NCBI GenBank assembly: GCA_029866125.1
Contig: JARWZZ010000019.1
Coordinates: 241,782-305,781, forward strand
Source of the DNA: Limnobacter sp.
Lineage (GTDB): Bacteria; Pseudomonadota; Gammaproteobacteria; Burkholderiales; Burkholderiaceae_B
DNA: 64,000 bases
Reading direction: 5' to 3'
Shown: positions 17,621 through 27,013 of the stretch, in pieces
Numbering within the stretch: position 1 is the stretch's first letter
How the letters are laid out: each line of letters opens with the position of its first letter
Notes under the pieces: generated by a model
Databases searched by the model: none
Told to the model about the DNA's origin: nothing
Seen by the model: only the letters and a program-made list of their open reading frames with translations
Translations under genes and position numbers: made by a program

Positions 17621-18334
17621 TTACAGGTGGGTGGCCAAGTGTTTGAGGTCATCCAGCCGCAGCAAAGTCAGCTGCCTTTGTGTGATTTGAATCAAACCAT
17701 CTTTTTGCAGTTTAGTTAGGGTGCGGCTGACCGTTTCAATTTTAAGCCCCAGGTAGCTGCCAATTTCCTCACGCGTCATGCGCAACACCATCTCTCGCCC
17801 GGAAAACCCCCGCGCACGTTGCCGCTCAGACAAGCTACTTAGAAAGGCGGCCAAGCGCTGCTCGGCACGCATGCTGCCCAGCAGCAACATCACGTTTTGG
17901 TCTTTCACAATCTCACGGCCCATGATGCGGTGAAAGTGCGTTTGAAGGCTGCGGAACTGCTGCGAAATATCGTCAAGCCGGGCATAGGGAATCACACACA
18001 CTTCAGAATCTTCCAGCGCCACCGCATCGCAAATGTGGTTGTTGTTTCCAATGCCGTCCAAGCCAATGATTTCGCCTGTCATTTGGAAGCCAGTTACTTG
18101 GTCTGTGCCCTCTTGTGTGGTAATTCGCGTTTTAAAGGTGCCTGCGCGCACCGCGTAAATCGAGGAAAAATCATCCCCAGCGTTAAACAACACCTCGCCT
18201 TTGATCACTTTACGGCGCACGGACACCAGCTCGTCCAATTGCTCAAGCTCCACTGGGGACAAACCCACAGGCATGCAAAGGTCTTTTAAATTACAGGTCG
18301 AGCAATTGAGGTGAACTTCTGCGAGTGAAGTCAT
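17621..18334 (-). CDS. fnr: FNR/ANR-family oxygen-sensing regulator
   Basis: 237 residues. Three N-terminal cysteines (11, 14, 20) and a fourth in NHICDAV near residue 100 give the four-Cys set that binds the oxygen-labile [4Fe-4S] cluster. A cyclic-nucleotide-type beta domain, dimer helix and C-terminal HTH (TREEIGSYLGLKIETVSRTL) follow; the E--SR recognition residues match FNR. Three FNR boxes lie in the window, one in the gap before this gene and hemN. Confidence 0.93.
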   Translation of the reverse strand: MTSLAEVHLNCSTCNLKDLCMPVGLSPVELEQLDELVSVRRKVIKGEVLFNAGDDFSSIYAVRAGTFKTRITTQEGTDQVTGFQMTGEIIGLDGIGNNNHICDAVALEDSEVCVIPYARLDDISQQFRSLQTHFHRIMGREIVKDQNVMLLLGSMRAEQRLAAFLSSLSERQRARGFSGREMVLRMTREEIGSYLGLKIETVSRTLTKLQKDGLIQITQRQLTLLRLDDLKHLATHL

Positions 18335-18403
18335 AGTGGGCCGCTCGTATTGATTGGAAGTATTAATATGATTATGGACTGATATGTCTAGTCTAAGGGA
18401 TTC

Positions 18404-18417
18404 TTGATACAGGTCAA
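18404..18417. promoter_or_regulatory. FNR/ANR box between fnr and hemN
   Basis: TTGATACAGGTCAA is one change from TTGAT-N4-ATCAA. It lies 70 bases from fnr and 61 bases from hemN, so it could serve autoregulation, hemN activation or both. Confidence 0.75.
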
Positions 18418-18478
18418 GATGTTAAATCAGAACCTGCTCACAATGTATGGTGTTACCTCAAGTCCCTAGGCTGCCAAC

Positions 18479-19885
18479 ATGCCGATTACCTCCATTCACA
18501 GCTTCCCCATGATGCCCACCTCGGGGTTTACAGCCTTACTCGAGCGCTATGACCGCCCTGGTCCACGCTACACCTCCTATCCAACGATTGACCAGTGTGG
18601 AGAGTCCGAGGGGCCACAAGCGTACTATCAAGCCCTTCAGTCCCGAGTGGTCGGGGGCTTGCAGCGGCCATTGTCCCTGTATGTACATGTTCCGTTCTGT
18701 GCGTCGGTTTGCTATTTCTGTGCATGCAACAAAGTCATCACCAAAAAGCATGACCAAGTGGCTGACTATTTGAATTGTTTGGAGAAGGAGGCCCGTTGGG
18801 TTGCTCAATCTGGCACAGCCATGACGCCGGTGGTGCAGTTTCACATGGGTGGCGGCACCCCCACTTTTTTGACTGATCATGAGTTGAAAGATCTGGTTGA
18901 GCGTTTGGAGAAGATTTTTCCCTTTGCCAAGCATGCAGAACGCTCCATTGAGGTGGACCCGCGTACCGTCAATAAGGAAAGGTTGGGCAGTTTAAGGGGC
19001 ATGGGGTTTAATCGCATTAGTTTTGGTGTGCAAGATTTCGACCCCCTTGTGCAAAAAGCGGTGCACCGCGAGCAAAGTTTTGAGTCGGTTGAAAGCTTGG
19101 TCGCCGCTGCACGCGCATTGGGCTTTGAGTCCGTGAATGTAGACATGATTTACGGGCTGCCTCATCAGTCCACCGGCACGTTTGCGCGCACGCTGGACCA
19201 ATTGATCGCGCTGAGCCCTGACCGCATTGCTTTGTATGGCTATGCCCACATGCCTGAACGTTTCAAGCCTCAGCGCCGCATCCACATAGACGACTTACCC
19301 GACGCAGAAGCCCGGTTGGATATTTTGTCCCTCGCAATTGACAAACTGCAGGCAGCCGGTTTTGATTACATTGGTATGGACCACTTTGCCAAGCCCAGCG
19401 ATGCTTTGTCCAAAGCGCGTCGGCAAGGGGTTTTGCACCGTAACTTTCAAGGGTACACCACGCAGCCCGATGCAGACCTGATTGGTTTAGGCGTCAGTGC
19501 CATCAGCCGGATTGGCCCCACTTTGATACAGAACTCCCGCAATCTGGAAGAGTACCAGTACAGCGTGAATAAGCAGGGCAGCGCGGTATTTCGTGGGCAT
19601 GTGAGTGACCGTGACGACTTGATTCGCCAAACGGTGATCATGGCCATTTTGTGTCAAGGCGAGTTGGAGTTTGCTGATTTTTTGGAAACCCATTGGGTTG
19701 ACTTTCAAGAGTATTTTTCAAGGGAGTTGGACTCACTCAGTGAGTTTGTTGAAGATGGCTTGCTCATTTGGGATGATGTGGGCATCCGCTTGACTGAGCG
19801 GGGTTGGTTTTTTGTGAGGCCAATTGCCATGTGTTTTGACCGATATGTCCGCAAGTCGGGCTTGCAAGGTAGTCAGGTTTTGTAA
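18479..19885 (+). CDS. hemN: Oxygen-independent coproporphyrinogen III oxidase
   Basis: 468 residues, radical-SAM enzyme making protoporphyrinogen without oxygen, serving heme supply for the cbb3 oxidase under low oxygen. The cluster motif CASVCYFCACNK (CxxxCxxC plus the extra Cys of HemN) and GGGTPTFL are present, and the C-terminal HemN domain is complete. An FNR box lies 61 bases upstream. Its stop shares a base with the next start (TAATG). Confidence 0.94.
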   Translation: MPITSIHSFPMMPTSGFTALLERYDRPGPRYTSYPTIDQCGESEGPQAYYQALQSRVVGGLQRPLSLYVHVPFCASVCYFCACNKVITKKHDQVADYLNCLEKEARWVAQSGTAMTPVVQFHMGGGTPTFLTDHELKDLVERLEKIFPFAKHAERSIEVDPRTVNKERLGSLRGMGFNRISFGVQDFDPLVQKAVHREQSFESVESLVAAARALGFESVNVDMIYGLPHQSTGTFARTLDQLIALSPDRIALYGYAHMPERFKPQRRIHIDDLPDAEARLDILSLAIDKLQAAGFDYIGMDHFAKPSDALSKARRQGVLHRNFQGYTTQPDADLIGLGVSAISRIGPTLIQNSRNLEEYQYSVNKQGSAVFRGHVSDRDDLIRQTVIMAILCQGELEFADFLETHWVDFQEYFSRELDSLSEFVEDGLLIWDDVGIRLTERGWFFVRPIAMCFDRYVRKSGLQGSQVL

Positions 19886-20571
19886 TGAGCGTGTCGTTAT
19901 TGATGACTGTTTTTCTGCTGGGTTTGATTGCTAGCCCACATTGCGCAGGCATGTGCGGCTGCGCATTGGCACGCCCGTGGTTGCAGGTAAGCCCCGCTGG
20001 CTTTTACTTGGGCAGGGTGTCCGCTTACGTGGTGCTGGGTGCCTTGGCTGGTGGTTTGTCTTTTGGCTTGGGCTCGCTGCTTGCGCCCGGTGTGGCACTG
20101 TTTAAAGCCTTGAGTTGGATGCTGCATGCCGTCCTACTTTTTGCTGGCTTGTTGCTGCTGGTGCGGGCCAAGCCTATTCTTTCTGAGTATTCGATTGTGC
20201 GCATCGAGAGGCTGCAGCCACAACTCAACACCCTTGAACTCAATAAGTCCAATTTTTCACAAGGTATTCGGGGTGGCTTGTTGTGGTTGTTTATGCCATG
20301 CGCTGTGCTGTATGCCGCTGTAAGTTTGGCGTTTTTAAGCGCTTCGGTGTGGCAGGGTGCACTGCTGATGTGGGTGTTTGGTTGGGTCAGCTCTGGCAGT
20401 ATCGCGGCTGCTGTGCAATTGCAAAAACGCATCAAAGGCAAGTATTCTGAAAGCGCAATGTACCGTGCAAACGGCGTTTTAATTTTGCTTTCACTTGGAT
20501 TGATGGCAGGCCGCGAGTGGGGTTGGTTGCCTACACCTGCAGTGCTGGAAAATTTAGGATTGTGTTTGTAA
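19885..20571 (+). CDS. TauE/SafE-like (UreH-type) membrane protein
   Basis: 228 residues, about six membrane helices. It starts with a helix containing SPHCAGMCGCA, a Cys/His cluster typical of the sulfite-exporter-like proteins found next to cbb3 genes and thought to handle copper or cytochrome maturation. The overlap with hemN and the FNR-controlled neighbourhood support a respiratory role. Substrate not determined. Confidence 0.8.
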   Translation: MSVSLLMTVFLLGLIASPHCAGMCGCALARPWLQVSPAGFYLGRVSAYVVLGALAGGLSFGLGSLLAPGVALFKALSWMLHAVLLFAGLLLLVRAKPILSEYSIVRIERLQPQLNTLELNKSNFSQGIRGGLLWLFMPCAVLYAAVSLAFLSASVWQGALLMWVFGWVSSGSIAAAVQLQKRIKGKYSESAMYRANGVLILLSLGLMAGREWGWLPTPAVLENLGLCL

Positions 20572-20605
20572 GCGATTGAATTTTCAAACCAGTCTAAAAC
20601 CGAAC

Positions 20606-23065
20606 TTACAGCCCCACTTGTGTTTCATTCTCACCCAGGTCCTGATAGCCAAACGCATTGTTCATCGATTCGTCATGGATCTCCTGCGCCCACACAAAGT
20701 TGCGTGCGTCCAAAGATTCCATGGGTCGAGCAAGGCCAAAGCCCTGTAGCTCTTGGAAGCCTGCATCAATCAGGAAGTCCCGCTGCTCGTCGGTTTCCAC
20801 GCCCTCAGCCACCACGCCCAAGCCCATGGATTTTGCCAAGGCCAAAACCGTGCGTGAAATCACCACGCTGTCGTATTGATGGGGCAAGCCTTTTACAAAC
20901 GACCGATCCAGTTTAATCATGTCCACTGGCATGCGTTGCAGCATCGCCAAAGAGGAAAAGCCTGTGCCAAAGTCGTCGATTGACAGGCGTACACCCATGT
21001 CATGCAAAGCAGACAAATCCTCAATCACATGGTCTTCGTTTTGCATCAGCACGGTTTCAGTCAGTTCAAGTTCAATCCAGTGGGCTTGAATGCCAGTTTC
21101 TTTCAGAAGCCTACCCACCGCATCTGGCAGTGTACCGGTCAGCAGTTGTATGCCCGACACATTCACTGACATGGAAATCGGTGTTTTCAAGCGCTGATTG
21201 GTGTGCTTAATCCATTCAAACGCCTTGCGCATCACCAACTCGCCCATCGGTACAATCAGCCCCGTGTCCTCAGCCACTGGAATGAAGTCTGTTGGAGAAA
21301 CCAATTTGCCTGAAATGGACCGCAGCCTTGCCAGCGCCTCCACCGACTTGATGTTGCCATGCACATCAAAACGCGGCTGGAAATGCAGCTCAACTCGGTC
21401 CTCTTGCAAAGCGTCGTGCAAATCATTTTCCAAGTTCAAGCGGGCATGCAAATCAGAGCTCATGTCTTGATGGAAAACGCGCACCGTGTTTTTGCCAGAT
21501 TGCTTGGCTTGGTACATGGCAATGTCCGCATTTTTCAGCAAACCTTCGACTTCACGGCTGTCATTCGGAAACAAAGCCAAGCCCACAGACGCGCCGATGT
21601 ACACACGGTTGCCCGCCAAATTAAAAGGCTTCTGGCTAATGGCCTCCACCACTTTGCGGCCGACAAGGTAGGCCACGTCAGAGTCTGTAATGTACGGTAA
21701 AGTGATCACAAACTCATCGCCCGACAACCGGGCCACAATGTCGGAGGACCGGACGACGCTTCGCAAACGTTCTGCCACGGCCACCAGCAAATCATCGCCG
21801 CTGTCGTGCCCCAGTGTGTCGTTGATGGTTTTAAATCCATCCAAGTCGATGAACAACAAACCCATCTTAAAGCCGAGGATTTGATCGTTGTGTATCAACT
21901 CCTTCAAGGATTGAGTCAAGGCCAAGCGGTTGGGCAAGCCCGTCAGCGAATCATGCATGGCCTGGTGGCGCATGCGGGTTTCATCCTGTTTGATGCCACT
22001 GATGTCAGTAAAAAACACGGAGATTAAATCCTGACTGGGGTAGGCTTTGACTTGGTACCAACTTTGGTGCTCGTGGTCCTCCCACTGAAACTGCACCGGC
22101 TGTTTGTTGCCCTTGCTCTGATTCAAATGGCTGTACAAAGCGGTTTTTTTCAAATGTGGGGCGCGCTCCCACAACTGGCGGCCCAGCAAACTGGGGATCG
22201 GCTTGCCCAACAACTCGGCACCCTTCTCGTTCACGTAGCTGATATAACCGGCGTCATCCACAGCGAAAAATGCGTCGTCCATCGACTCCAAAATGCGGTT
22301 GATTCGCTCCTCGCTTTTCAGCAGCGCCTCTTCCAAATGAATTTTACTGGCGCGGCCCAATAACAAAATGTCTGAACCTTGTGCACAGGCAGTCCAATCG
22401 AAGTGAACCACCTGGTTGGCCGTGTTGCGTAAACGGAACGAGCCGTCCATGGTGTCTGGCGTAAATTTGGCTGCGTTAAACAGGCGCTTGAACTGCCCCA
22501 CATCAGGCCGGAAAATCAAATGCACAGCATCCACGCCGCTCAGTTCTTCACTGGGCTGGCCCAAAAAAGTGGCAAGGCTGTCATTGGCCTTTACAATCAA
22601 ACCTTGACTGTTTAACTGCAGCAACACGCTGCCCGACACGGGGCTTACGCCACTTTCCTCACCCCGCAGGCTCATGGCAGTGTCAGCGAACGAGGCGGAT
22701 GCGCGACGACTTTGGATGGCTGCCGCCTCTGCCGCTTCGTCAGCATTGTAAACACGCTCGTGCAGCAAACCGTAATCGCCGTGGCCCGACATTTTAACAA
22801 TCAGCCATTCGTCTTTCACCTTGACGCAACCCGTCCAACCTTGCCTGGCTTTCAAAGCGTCTGACAATGCGCGGTAAACCGACATGCCATAGCGGTTTAC
22901 CACCAACTCCTCACTGGCGCTAAAACCAATGTGTTTGCGGTAAGCTTTGCTGGCACCAATCATGCACAGTTGGTCGTTCAAGTGTGTTAGCAGCGCATAG
23001 TTGCGGGTTTTGCTGTTCAGCAGGTCTTGAATCAACGGGTCTTCAAGTACGTGTTGCAGGCTCAT
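20606..23065 (-). CDS. PAS-GGDEF-EAL c-di-GMP signalling protein
   Basis: 819 residues. An N-terminal region (about 1-110) resembles a divergent sensory domain. Two PAS-like domains follow (about 140-245 and 255-370), then GGDEF with the active-site variant SGDEF and an I-site RSSD five residues before it, then EAL with EALARL and DDFGTGFSS. The catalytic EAL motifs look intact, so phosphodiesterase activity is likely; the SGDEF form is often active too. Its ATG overlaps the end of the 6TM sensor gene (ATGA), so the pair is co-expressed. Confidence 0.9.
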   Translation of the reverse strand: MSLQHVLEDPLIQDLLNSKTRNYALLTHLNDQLCMIGASKAYRKHIGFSASEELVVNRYGMSVYRALSDALKARQGWTGCVKVKDEWLIVKMSGHGDYGLLHERVYNADEAAEAAAIQSRRASASFADTAMSLRGEESGVSPVSGSVLLQLNSQGLIVKANDSLATFLGQPSEELSGVDAVHLIFRPDVGQFKRLFNAAKFTPDTMDGSFRLRNTANQVVHFDWTACAQGSDILLLGRASKIHLEEALLKSEERINRILESMDDAFFAVDDAGYISYVNEKGAELLGKPIPSLLGRQLWERAPHLKKTALYSHLNQSKGNKQPVQFQWEDHEHQSWYQVKAYPSQDLISVFFTDISGIKQDETRMRHQAMHDSLTGLPNRLALTQSLKELIHNDQILGFKMGLLFIDLDGFKTINDTLGHDSGDDLLVAVAERLRSVVRSSDIVARLSGDEFVITLPYITDSDVAYLVGRKVVEAISQKPFNLAGNRVYIGASVGLALFPNDSREVEGLLKNADIAMYQAKQSGKNTVRVFHQDMSSDLHARLNLENDLHDALQEDRVELHFQPRFDVHGNIKSVEALARLRSISGKLVSPTDFIPVAEDTGLIVPMGELVMRKAFEWIKHTNQRLKTPISMSVNVSGIQLLTGTLPDAVGRLLKETGIQAHWIELELTETVLMQNEDHVIEDLSALHDMGVRLSIDDFGTGFSSLAMLQRMPVDMIKLDRSFVKGLPHQYDSVVISRTVLALAKSMGLGVVAEGVETDEQRDFLIDAGFQELQGFGLARPMESLDARNFVWAQEIHDESMNNAFGYQDLGENETQVGL

Positions 23066-24513
23066 ACATCAAACCTCGAAAGCCGCCTCTCCATTTCGCG
23101 CACCACATCGCCAGACCGCATGATGGTCTCCACCGTGTTGTTCAGGGCACTGAATGCATTTTCGGTACGGGACTGCATGGTTTCCATGGCGCCAAGCACT
23201 TCCCAGCCGCGGCGCTGGTTGGCGTGGCCTTCTTCAATCCATTGATTGGTGGAGCGGTCCATGGACACGGCTTGGTTTTCAATCGCATTCAAACCCCCTT
23301 TGAAGGAGTCCATTTTGCTCATGAAACTTTGCGTGCGCTCAGCCAAGTGGTCCAGCCCCGCGCTGATGGTCAACAGCCGGTTTTGCAACACGGAGTTCTC
23401 GGCAAGCTCGGGCAAAAGTTGTTGAATGTGTTGGTGAGCTTGAAAGGATTGTTGGGTGATTTTGCTCAACAAATCAGAGGACAAGTTCAGCTCATTGATC
23501 AAGTCAAAGCAATCATCGGTGATTTTTTTCGACAGCTCGGCAGACGATTGAGCCTGTTTGGTTTGCGAGCCCAATTTGTGAACGAAGTCCCTTAGATTGT
23601 TGGACGCTTTGGCATTCTGGGTCAGCTGGAATGTGTTGTCTGCACCCAGCTCGCTCGCAATATCGGTCAGCTCGCGTATGTCAGCCCGCAACATGCGGAA
23701 GGCTGACACAATAAAGCTCATGTTGTCTGCGTAATCATTGAACACTTTACCAAAGCGGGACACTTTGCCCTCTTCATCAGCCAATGCACGTATTTTGAAA
23801 TTGACTCCAGTTTCCTTGTCCAAGTGGCTTAACAGTTCTGCCGCCTCTTGCGCGGTGGTCGCGTGTTGGCGAAGTGTGTGCGCTAAAAAGCTGAGAATAA
23901 TCACAAAGACAGCAATGTAAAACGCATGCAGGGCAATGGCATTGAAGCCAGAAAAAGCCCCGTTGAACACATAAACCTGAAAGCCCGAGCGTTGCAACAT
24001 GTCAAACACCAAGTGATGCAGCATGATCACCAAGCCCATAGTCAACAGGGGTTTGGGGTCACGGTACATCAACATCATCGGCAGAAGCATGAAAAAGCTA
24101 AAGTGGTATTCCACCATGCCCTTGCCCAAATGCACATGCAAAGCAGCCATCGCCACCAACAGCCAACCGTTCAAATGCATGGTCCATGTATTGCCCGCAC
24201 CTGCCCGGGTCACCGCAAGCGATGTTAAGAAAATAGGTACACCCCAAGTGAGTGCCTCGCTGACCACGCCCAAGTAAAAGCCTTGCAGCAACGCAAAAAC
24301 CAAGCAGCCAAAATTAACCAGCACGCACATCCAGTCCGCATGGCGGCGAATGTCAGTCAGTGAGGTGTGCGCTTGGCTTTGAAAAGTCAGGATGTCAACC
24401 AGCTCGCCCAGATTCACCGAATGCTTGGATCGTCGGCCGAATGGTCGTGGGGGAAGGGTGCTCTGCGATGCCATAGACGGACGGTCCTGAAGATAAGCCA
24501 TTGAATTGACCAA
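23062..24513 (-). CDS. 6TM-domain sensor protein with coiled-coil output
   Basis: 483 residues. Six membrane helices at about 60-215 contain HLGKGMVEYHFSFF, like the HxGxxExHF loop of 6TM chemoreceptors. A long helical part (about 230-480) follows, but the highly conserved MCP signalling hairpin is not recognisable. So it is sensor-like, and chemotaxis coupling is doubtful. It is co-transcribed with the downstream GGDEF-EAL gene and probably signals to it (inference). Confidence 0.75.
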   Translation of the reverse strand: MVNSMAYLQDRPSMASQSTLPPRPFGRRSKHSVNLGELVDILTFQSQAHTSLTDIRRHADWMCVLVNFGCLVFALLQGFYLGVVSEALTWGVPIFLTSLAVTRAGAGNTWTMHLNGWLLVAMAALHVHLGKGMVEYHFSFFMLLPMMLMYRDPKPLLTMGLVIMLHHLVFDMLQRSGFQVYVFNGAFSGFNAIALHAFYIAVFVIILSFLAHTLRQHATTAQEAAELLSHLDKETGVNFKIRALADEEGKVSRFGKVFNDYADNMSFIVSAFRMLRADIRELTDIASELGADNTFQLTQNAKASNNLRDFVHKLGSQTKQAQSSAELSKKITDDCFDLINELNLSSDLLSKITQQSFQAHQHIQQLLPELAENSVLQNRLLTISAGLDHLAERTQSFMSKMDSFKGGLNAIENQAVSMDRSTNQWIEEGHANQRRGWEVLGAMETMQSRTENAFSALNNTVETIMRSGDVVREMERRLSRFDV

Positions 24514-24599
24514 GCTTACCCCCCATATTGGGTATCCATAATGGGGATTAGCGCGGGTTTTCCCGGCTTACTTCGTTCTGGGCATGCAGTAGAGGGCGA

Positions 24600-24629
24600 T
24601 TGGCGATTTTTGCCCATTTCGCTTACAAT
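24600..24629 (+). promoter_or_regulatory. Candidate sigma-70 promoter
   Basis: TTGGCG (24600-24605), 18 bases, TACAAT (24624-24629), ending 41 bases before the pseudouridine synthase start. Confidence 0.45.
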
Positions 24630-24670
24630 GCGGCCTTGAACTCCCCCACTGCACGTCAGAAAGCTTCCCC

Positions 24671-25783
24671 ATGAACAAACCCGCCCGCCGTTCCGGCCCG
24701 TCCACCAAACCTCAAGCCGCAGGCTCAGCCCGACCTGACGGGCGTGGCCGCCCCAGCAATCGCACAGCCAAAACCAGCGACGGCGCCAAGCCCTACGGGA
24801 AAACGGGGTCGTCTGCTGCAGGCAAAGCCGGGCCGGGCAGGGCTGTCACTGGCCCAAGGGCAGACGTGAAAGTGGCACCTGCCAAAGGCCGAGGCCGAGT
24901 CAGTGCGGCTGAATACGTGCCCCCGCCGCGCCCCTCTACGCGCAGCAAACCTGTTGTCGCTTCAGGCCCCGACTTTACGGGTGGTTATGGCGAAGCAAAA
25001 CCCCGCCGAAGCCGTGTTACAGGCACCCGCACGCTGGATTTAATGGACCCCACTGAACCGCAGCGCCTGAGTAAAATCATGGCGGCCAAGGGCTTGTGCA
25101 GCCGCCGCGAGGCGGATTACCTGATTGAAAAGGGTTGGGTGCGTGTCAACGGCGCAGTGGTCAATGAGTTGGGCTCTAAAGTATTGCCCACCGATAAAAT
25201 TGACTTGGACTCCCGCGCCAAGGACAACCTCAGCAAGCAAGTCACGATTTTGTACCACAAGCCGATTGGTGTGGTGTCTGGCCAGCCAGAGGGCCGCTAC
25301 AAGTCGGCCATGGAATGCATTGACGACAGCAATCAGGCGGACCGCCGCACTTCGCAACCGTTTTCACCCAATATGCTGAAAGGCTTGGCACCCGCAGGGC
25401 GCTTGGATATTGATTCCACCGGTTTGCTGGTACTCACGCAAGATGGCCGTATTGCCCGCCAACTGATTGACGAGCATTCCTTGGTTGAAAAAGAGTACAT
25501 GGTGCGCGTGGAGGGCGAGTTGCGCCCGAATGGCTTGGAAATGTTGCGCTCGGGCATTTCATTGGATGGCGAGGCGCTTAAACCCGCCAAAGTCAGCTGG
25601 TTGAACGAAGATCAACTCAAATTTATATTGATTGAAGGCAAAAAGCGCCAAATTCGCCGCATGTGTGAAATTGTGGGCTTGCGCGTGACAGGTTTGAAGC
25701 GTATCCGCATTGGTCGCATCATGCTGGGCGATTTGCCACCCGGCCAGTGGCGTTTGCTGCGCCCCGAAGAGCGCTTTGAATAA
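24671..25783 (+). CDS. rRNA pseudouridine synthase, RsuA/RluB/E/F family, with basic N-terminal extension
   Basis: 370 residues. The first 125 are disordered and rich in Arg, Pro, Gly and Ala, an extension common in betaproteobacterial members. Then an S4 RNA-binding domain (KIMAAKGLCSRREADYLI, about 135-185) and the catalytic domain with GRLDIDSTGLLVLTQDG containing the nucleophilic Asp. RluB or RluF are the closest roles; the target uridine cannot be fixed from sequence. Confidence 0.87.
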   Translation: MNKPARRSGPSTKPQAAGSARPDGRGRPSNRTAKTSDGAKPYGKTGSSAAGKAGPGRAVTGPRADVKVAPAKGRGRVSAAEYVPPPRPSTRSKPVVASGPDFTGGYGEAKPRRSRVTGTRTLDLMDPTEPQRLSKIMAAKGLCSRREADYLIEKGWVRVNGAVVNELGSKVLPTDKIDLDSRAKDNLSKQVTILYHKPIGVVSGQPEGRYKSAMECIDDSNQADRRTSQPFSPNMLKGLAPAGRLDIDSTGLLVLTQDGRIARQLIDEHSLVEKEYMVRVEGELRPNGLEMLRSGISLDGEALKPAKVSWLNEDQLKFILIEGKKRQIRRMCEIVGLRVTGLKRIRIGRIMLGDLPPGQWRLLRPEERFE

Positions 25784-27013
25784 CTAGGTTGAATGTGGGG
25801 TTGGGGCATTGTGCATGGCAACTTTGCCTGCCAACCACATTGCGGCAAGGTTGCTAACAACCCCAATTGCCCCGCACATCCAGTAATTGGTGACCAAGCC
25901 TTCAGCATCCCTGCCGATCAACGCCCCACCCAGCAAAGCCCCCAAACCCATGGCGGCCGATTGCACGCTTGAATTCAAAGTCATGAAAGTGCCCCGCAAG
26001 TTGGGGTTCACCACCCCAGACAACAACGCCATGCCGGGTATCATCCGGCCACTGACAAAAATAAAGAATGCAGTTGCCAACACAAAAATGGCTACATAAG
26101 CAAAGTGTTCAGACACGGTAATCAAAATCATGGGGAAGATGGCCATACAGGCCACCCAGCGCAGCACCACCACTTTGCCGTATTTGTCACTTAGTCTGCC
26201 AATGGTGGGGGCAGAAATTAAAGTCGCCGCCCCGCCCAACAGGTAAATAATTGGCAAATCCCGCTGAGTCACACCCCCGTTAATTTGGGTGTACAAAGCA
26301 ATGTAGGGGATGATGATAAAGCTGGCAAACACCAGTAGGAAGGTCAACAAAAAGCCCTTCCAATGGTTACTGTCTGACAGTGTTTCCTGCAAAGGCCCGA
26401 AAAAGCCAGCCGCTTTGGAATGAGCCAAATGCCCTTGCATGTCGGGCAAGCTAAACCACGCCAAGCCAATTAAAACAAGCGACACCGCTGCAATCACCAA
26501 GAACGGCGTGTACCAGGTGGAGTACGCCACCAAAAGCAAACTCAGCGGCACGCCCATCACCGCGGACACTGAAAAGGCAGTCATCACCACGCCCATGGCC
26601 TTGCCTCGGCGCTCGAAGGGAATCACATCTGCAACAATGGTTTGGCTCATGGCGGTCAATACACCACCAAAAAAGCCAGCCATGGTGCGGGCAAAAATCA
26701 AACCTTCATAACTACGTGCCAAGCCGCAGCCCAGCGTGGCAATTGCAAACAAGGTGTACAGGGTGAGTAATAGGCGTTTGCGCTCAAACCGGTCAATGTA
26801 GGTGGAGGCCAGCAGCCCGGCAAAACCCGCCGCAAAGGTGTAAGCCGAAACCAGCAAACCAAACTGTGTGTTGCTAATTTGCAGGGTTTGGACCAATTGC
26901 GGCCCAAGGGGCATCAACACCATAAAGTCCAGAATGTGGGTGAATTGAATACCTGCCAGCGTCAGCAGCAGCGTCCATTCTTGACGCTTGGTGTGCGTGC
27001 CCAGTGTATTCAC
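25784..27013 (-). CDS. Major facilitator superfamily transporter
   Basis: 409 residues, 12 membrane helices. The loop between helices 2 and 3 reads DRFERKRLLL, the MFS motif A region, and helix 5 has the drug-antiporter-like AVMGVPLSLLLV. Organisation resembles multidrug or arabinose-efflux-like DHA1 members. It directly abuts the AEC transporter gene. Substrate unknown. Confidence 0.85.
   Translation of the reverse strand: MNTLGTHTKRQEWTLLLTLAGIQFTHILDFMVLMPLGPQLVQTLQISNTQFGLLVSAYTFAAGFAGLLASTYIDRFERKRLLLTLYTLFAIATLGCGLARSYEGLIFARTMAGFFGGVLTAMSQTIVADVIPFERRGKAMGVVMTAFSVSAVMGVPLSLLLVAYSTWYTPFLVIAAVSLVLIGLAWFSLPDMQGHLAHSKAAGFFGPLQETLSDSNHWKGFLLTFLLVFASFIIIPYIALYTQINGGVTQRDLPIIYLLGGAATLISAPTIGRLSDKYGKVVVLRWVACMAIFPMILITVSEHFAYVAIFVLATAFFIFVSGRMIPGMALLSGVVNPNLRGTFMTLNSSVQSAAMGLGALLGGALIGRDAEGLVTNYWMCGAIGVVSNLAAMWLAGKVAMHNAPTPHST

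Noticed and set aside
17682..17695. FNR-like box GTGATTTGAATCAA
   Set aside because: It lies inside the fnr coding sequence near its 3' end with no promoter to serve; the match is probably chance.
23062..24513. Classical methyl-accepting chemotaxis protein
   Set aside because: The conserved signalling hairpin is not recognisable, so I describe it as a 6TM sensor instead.
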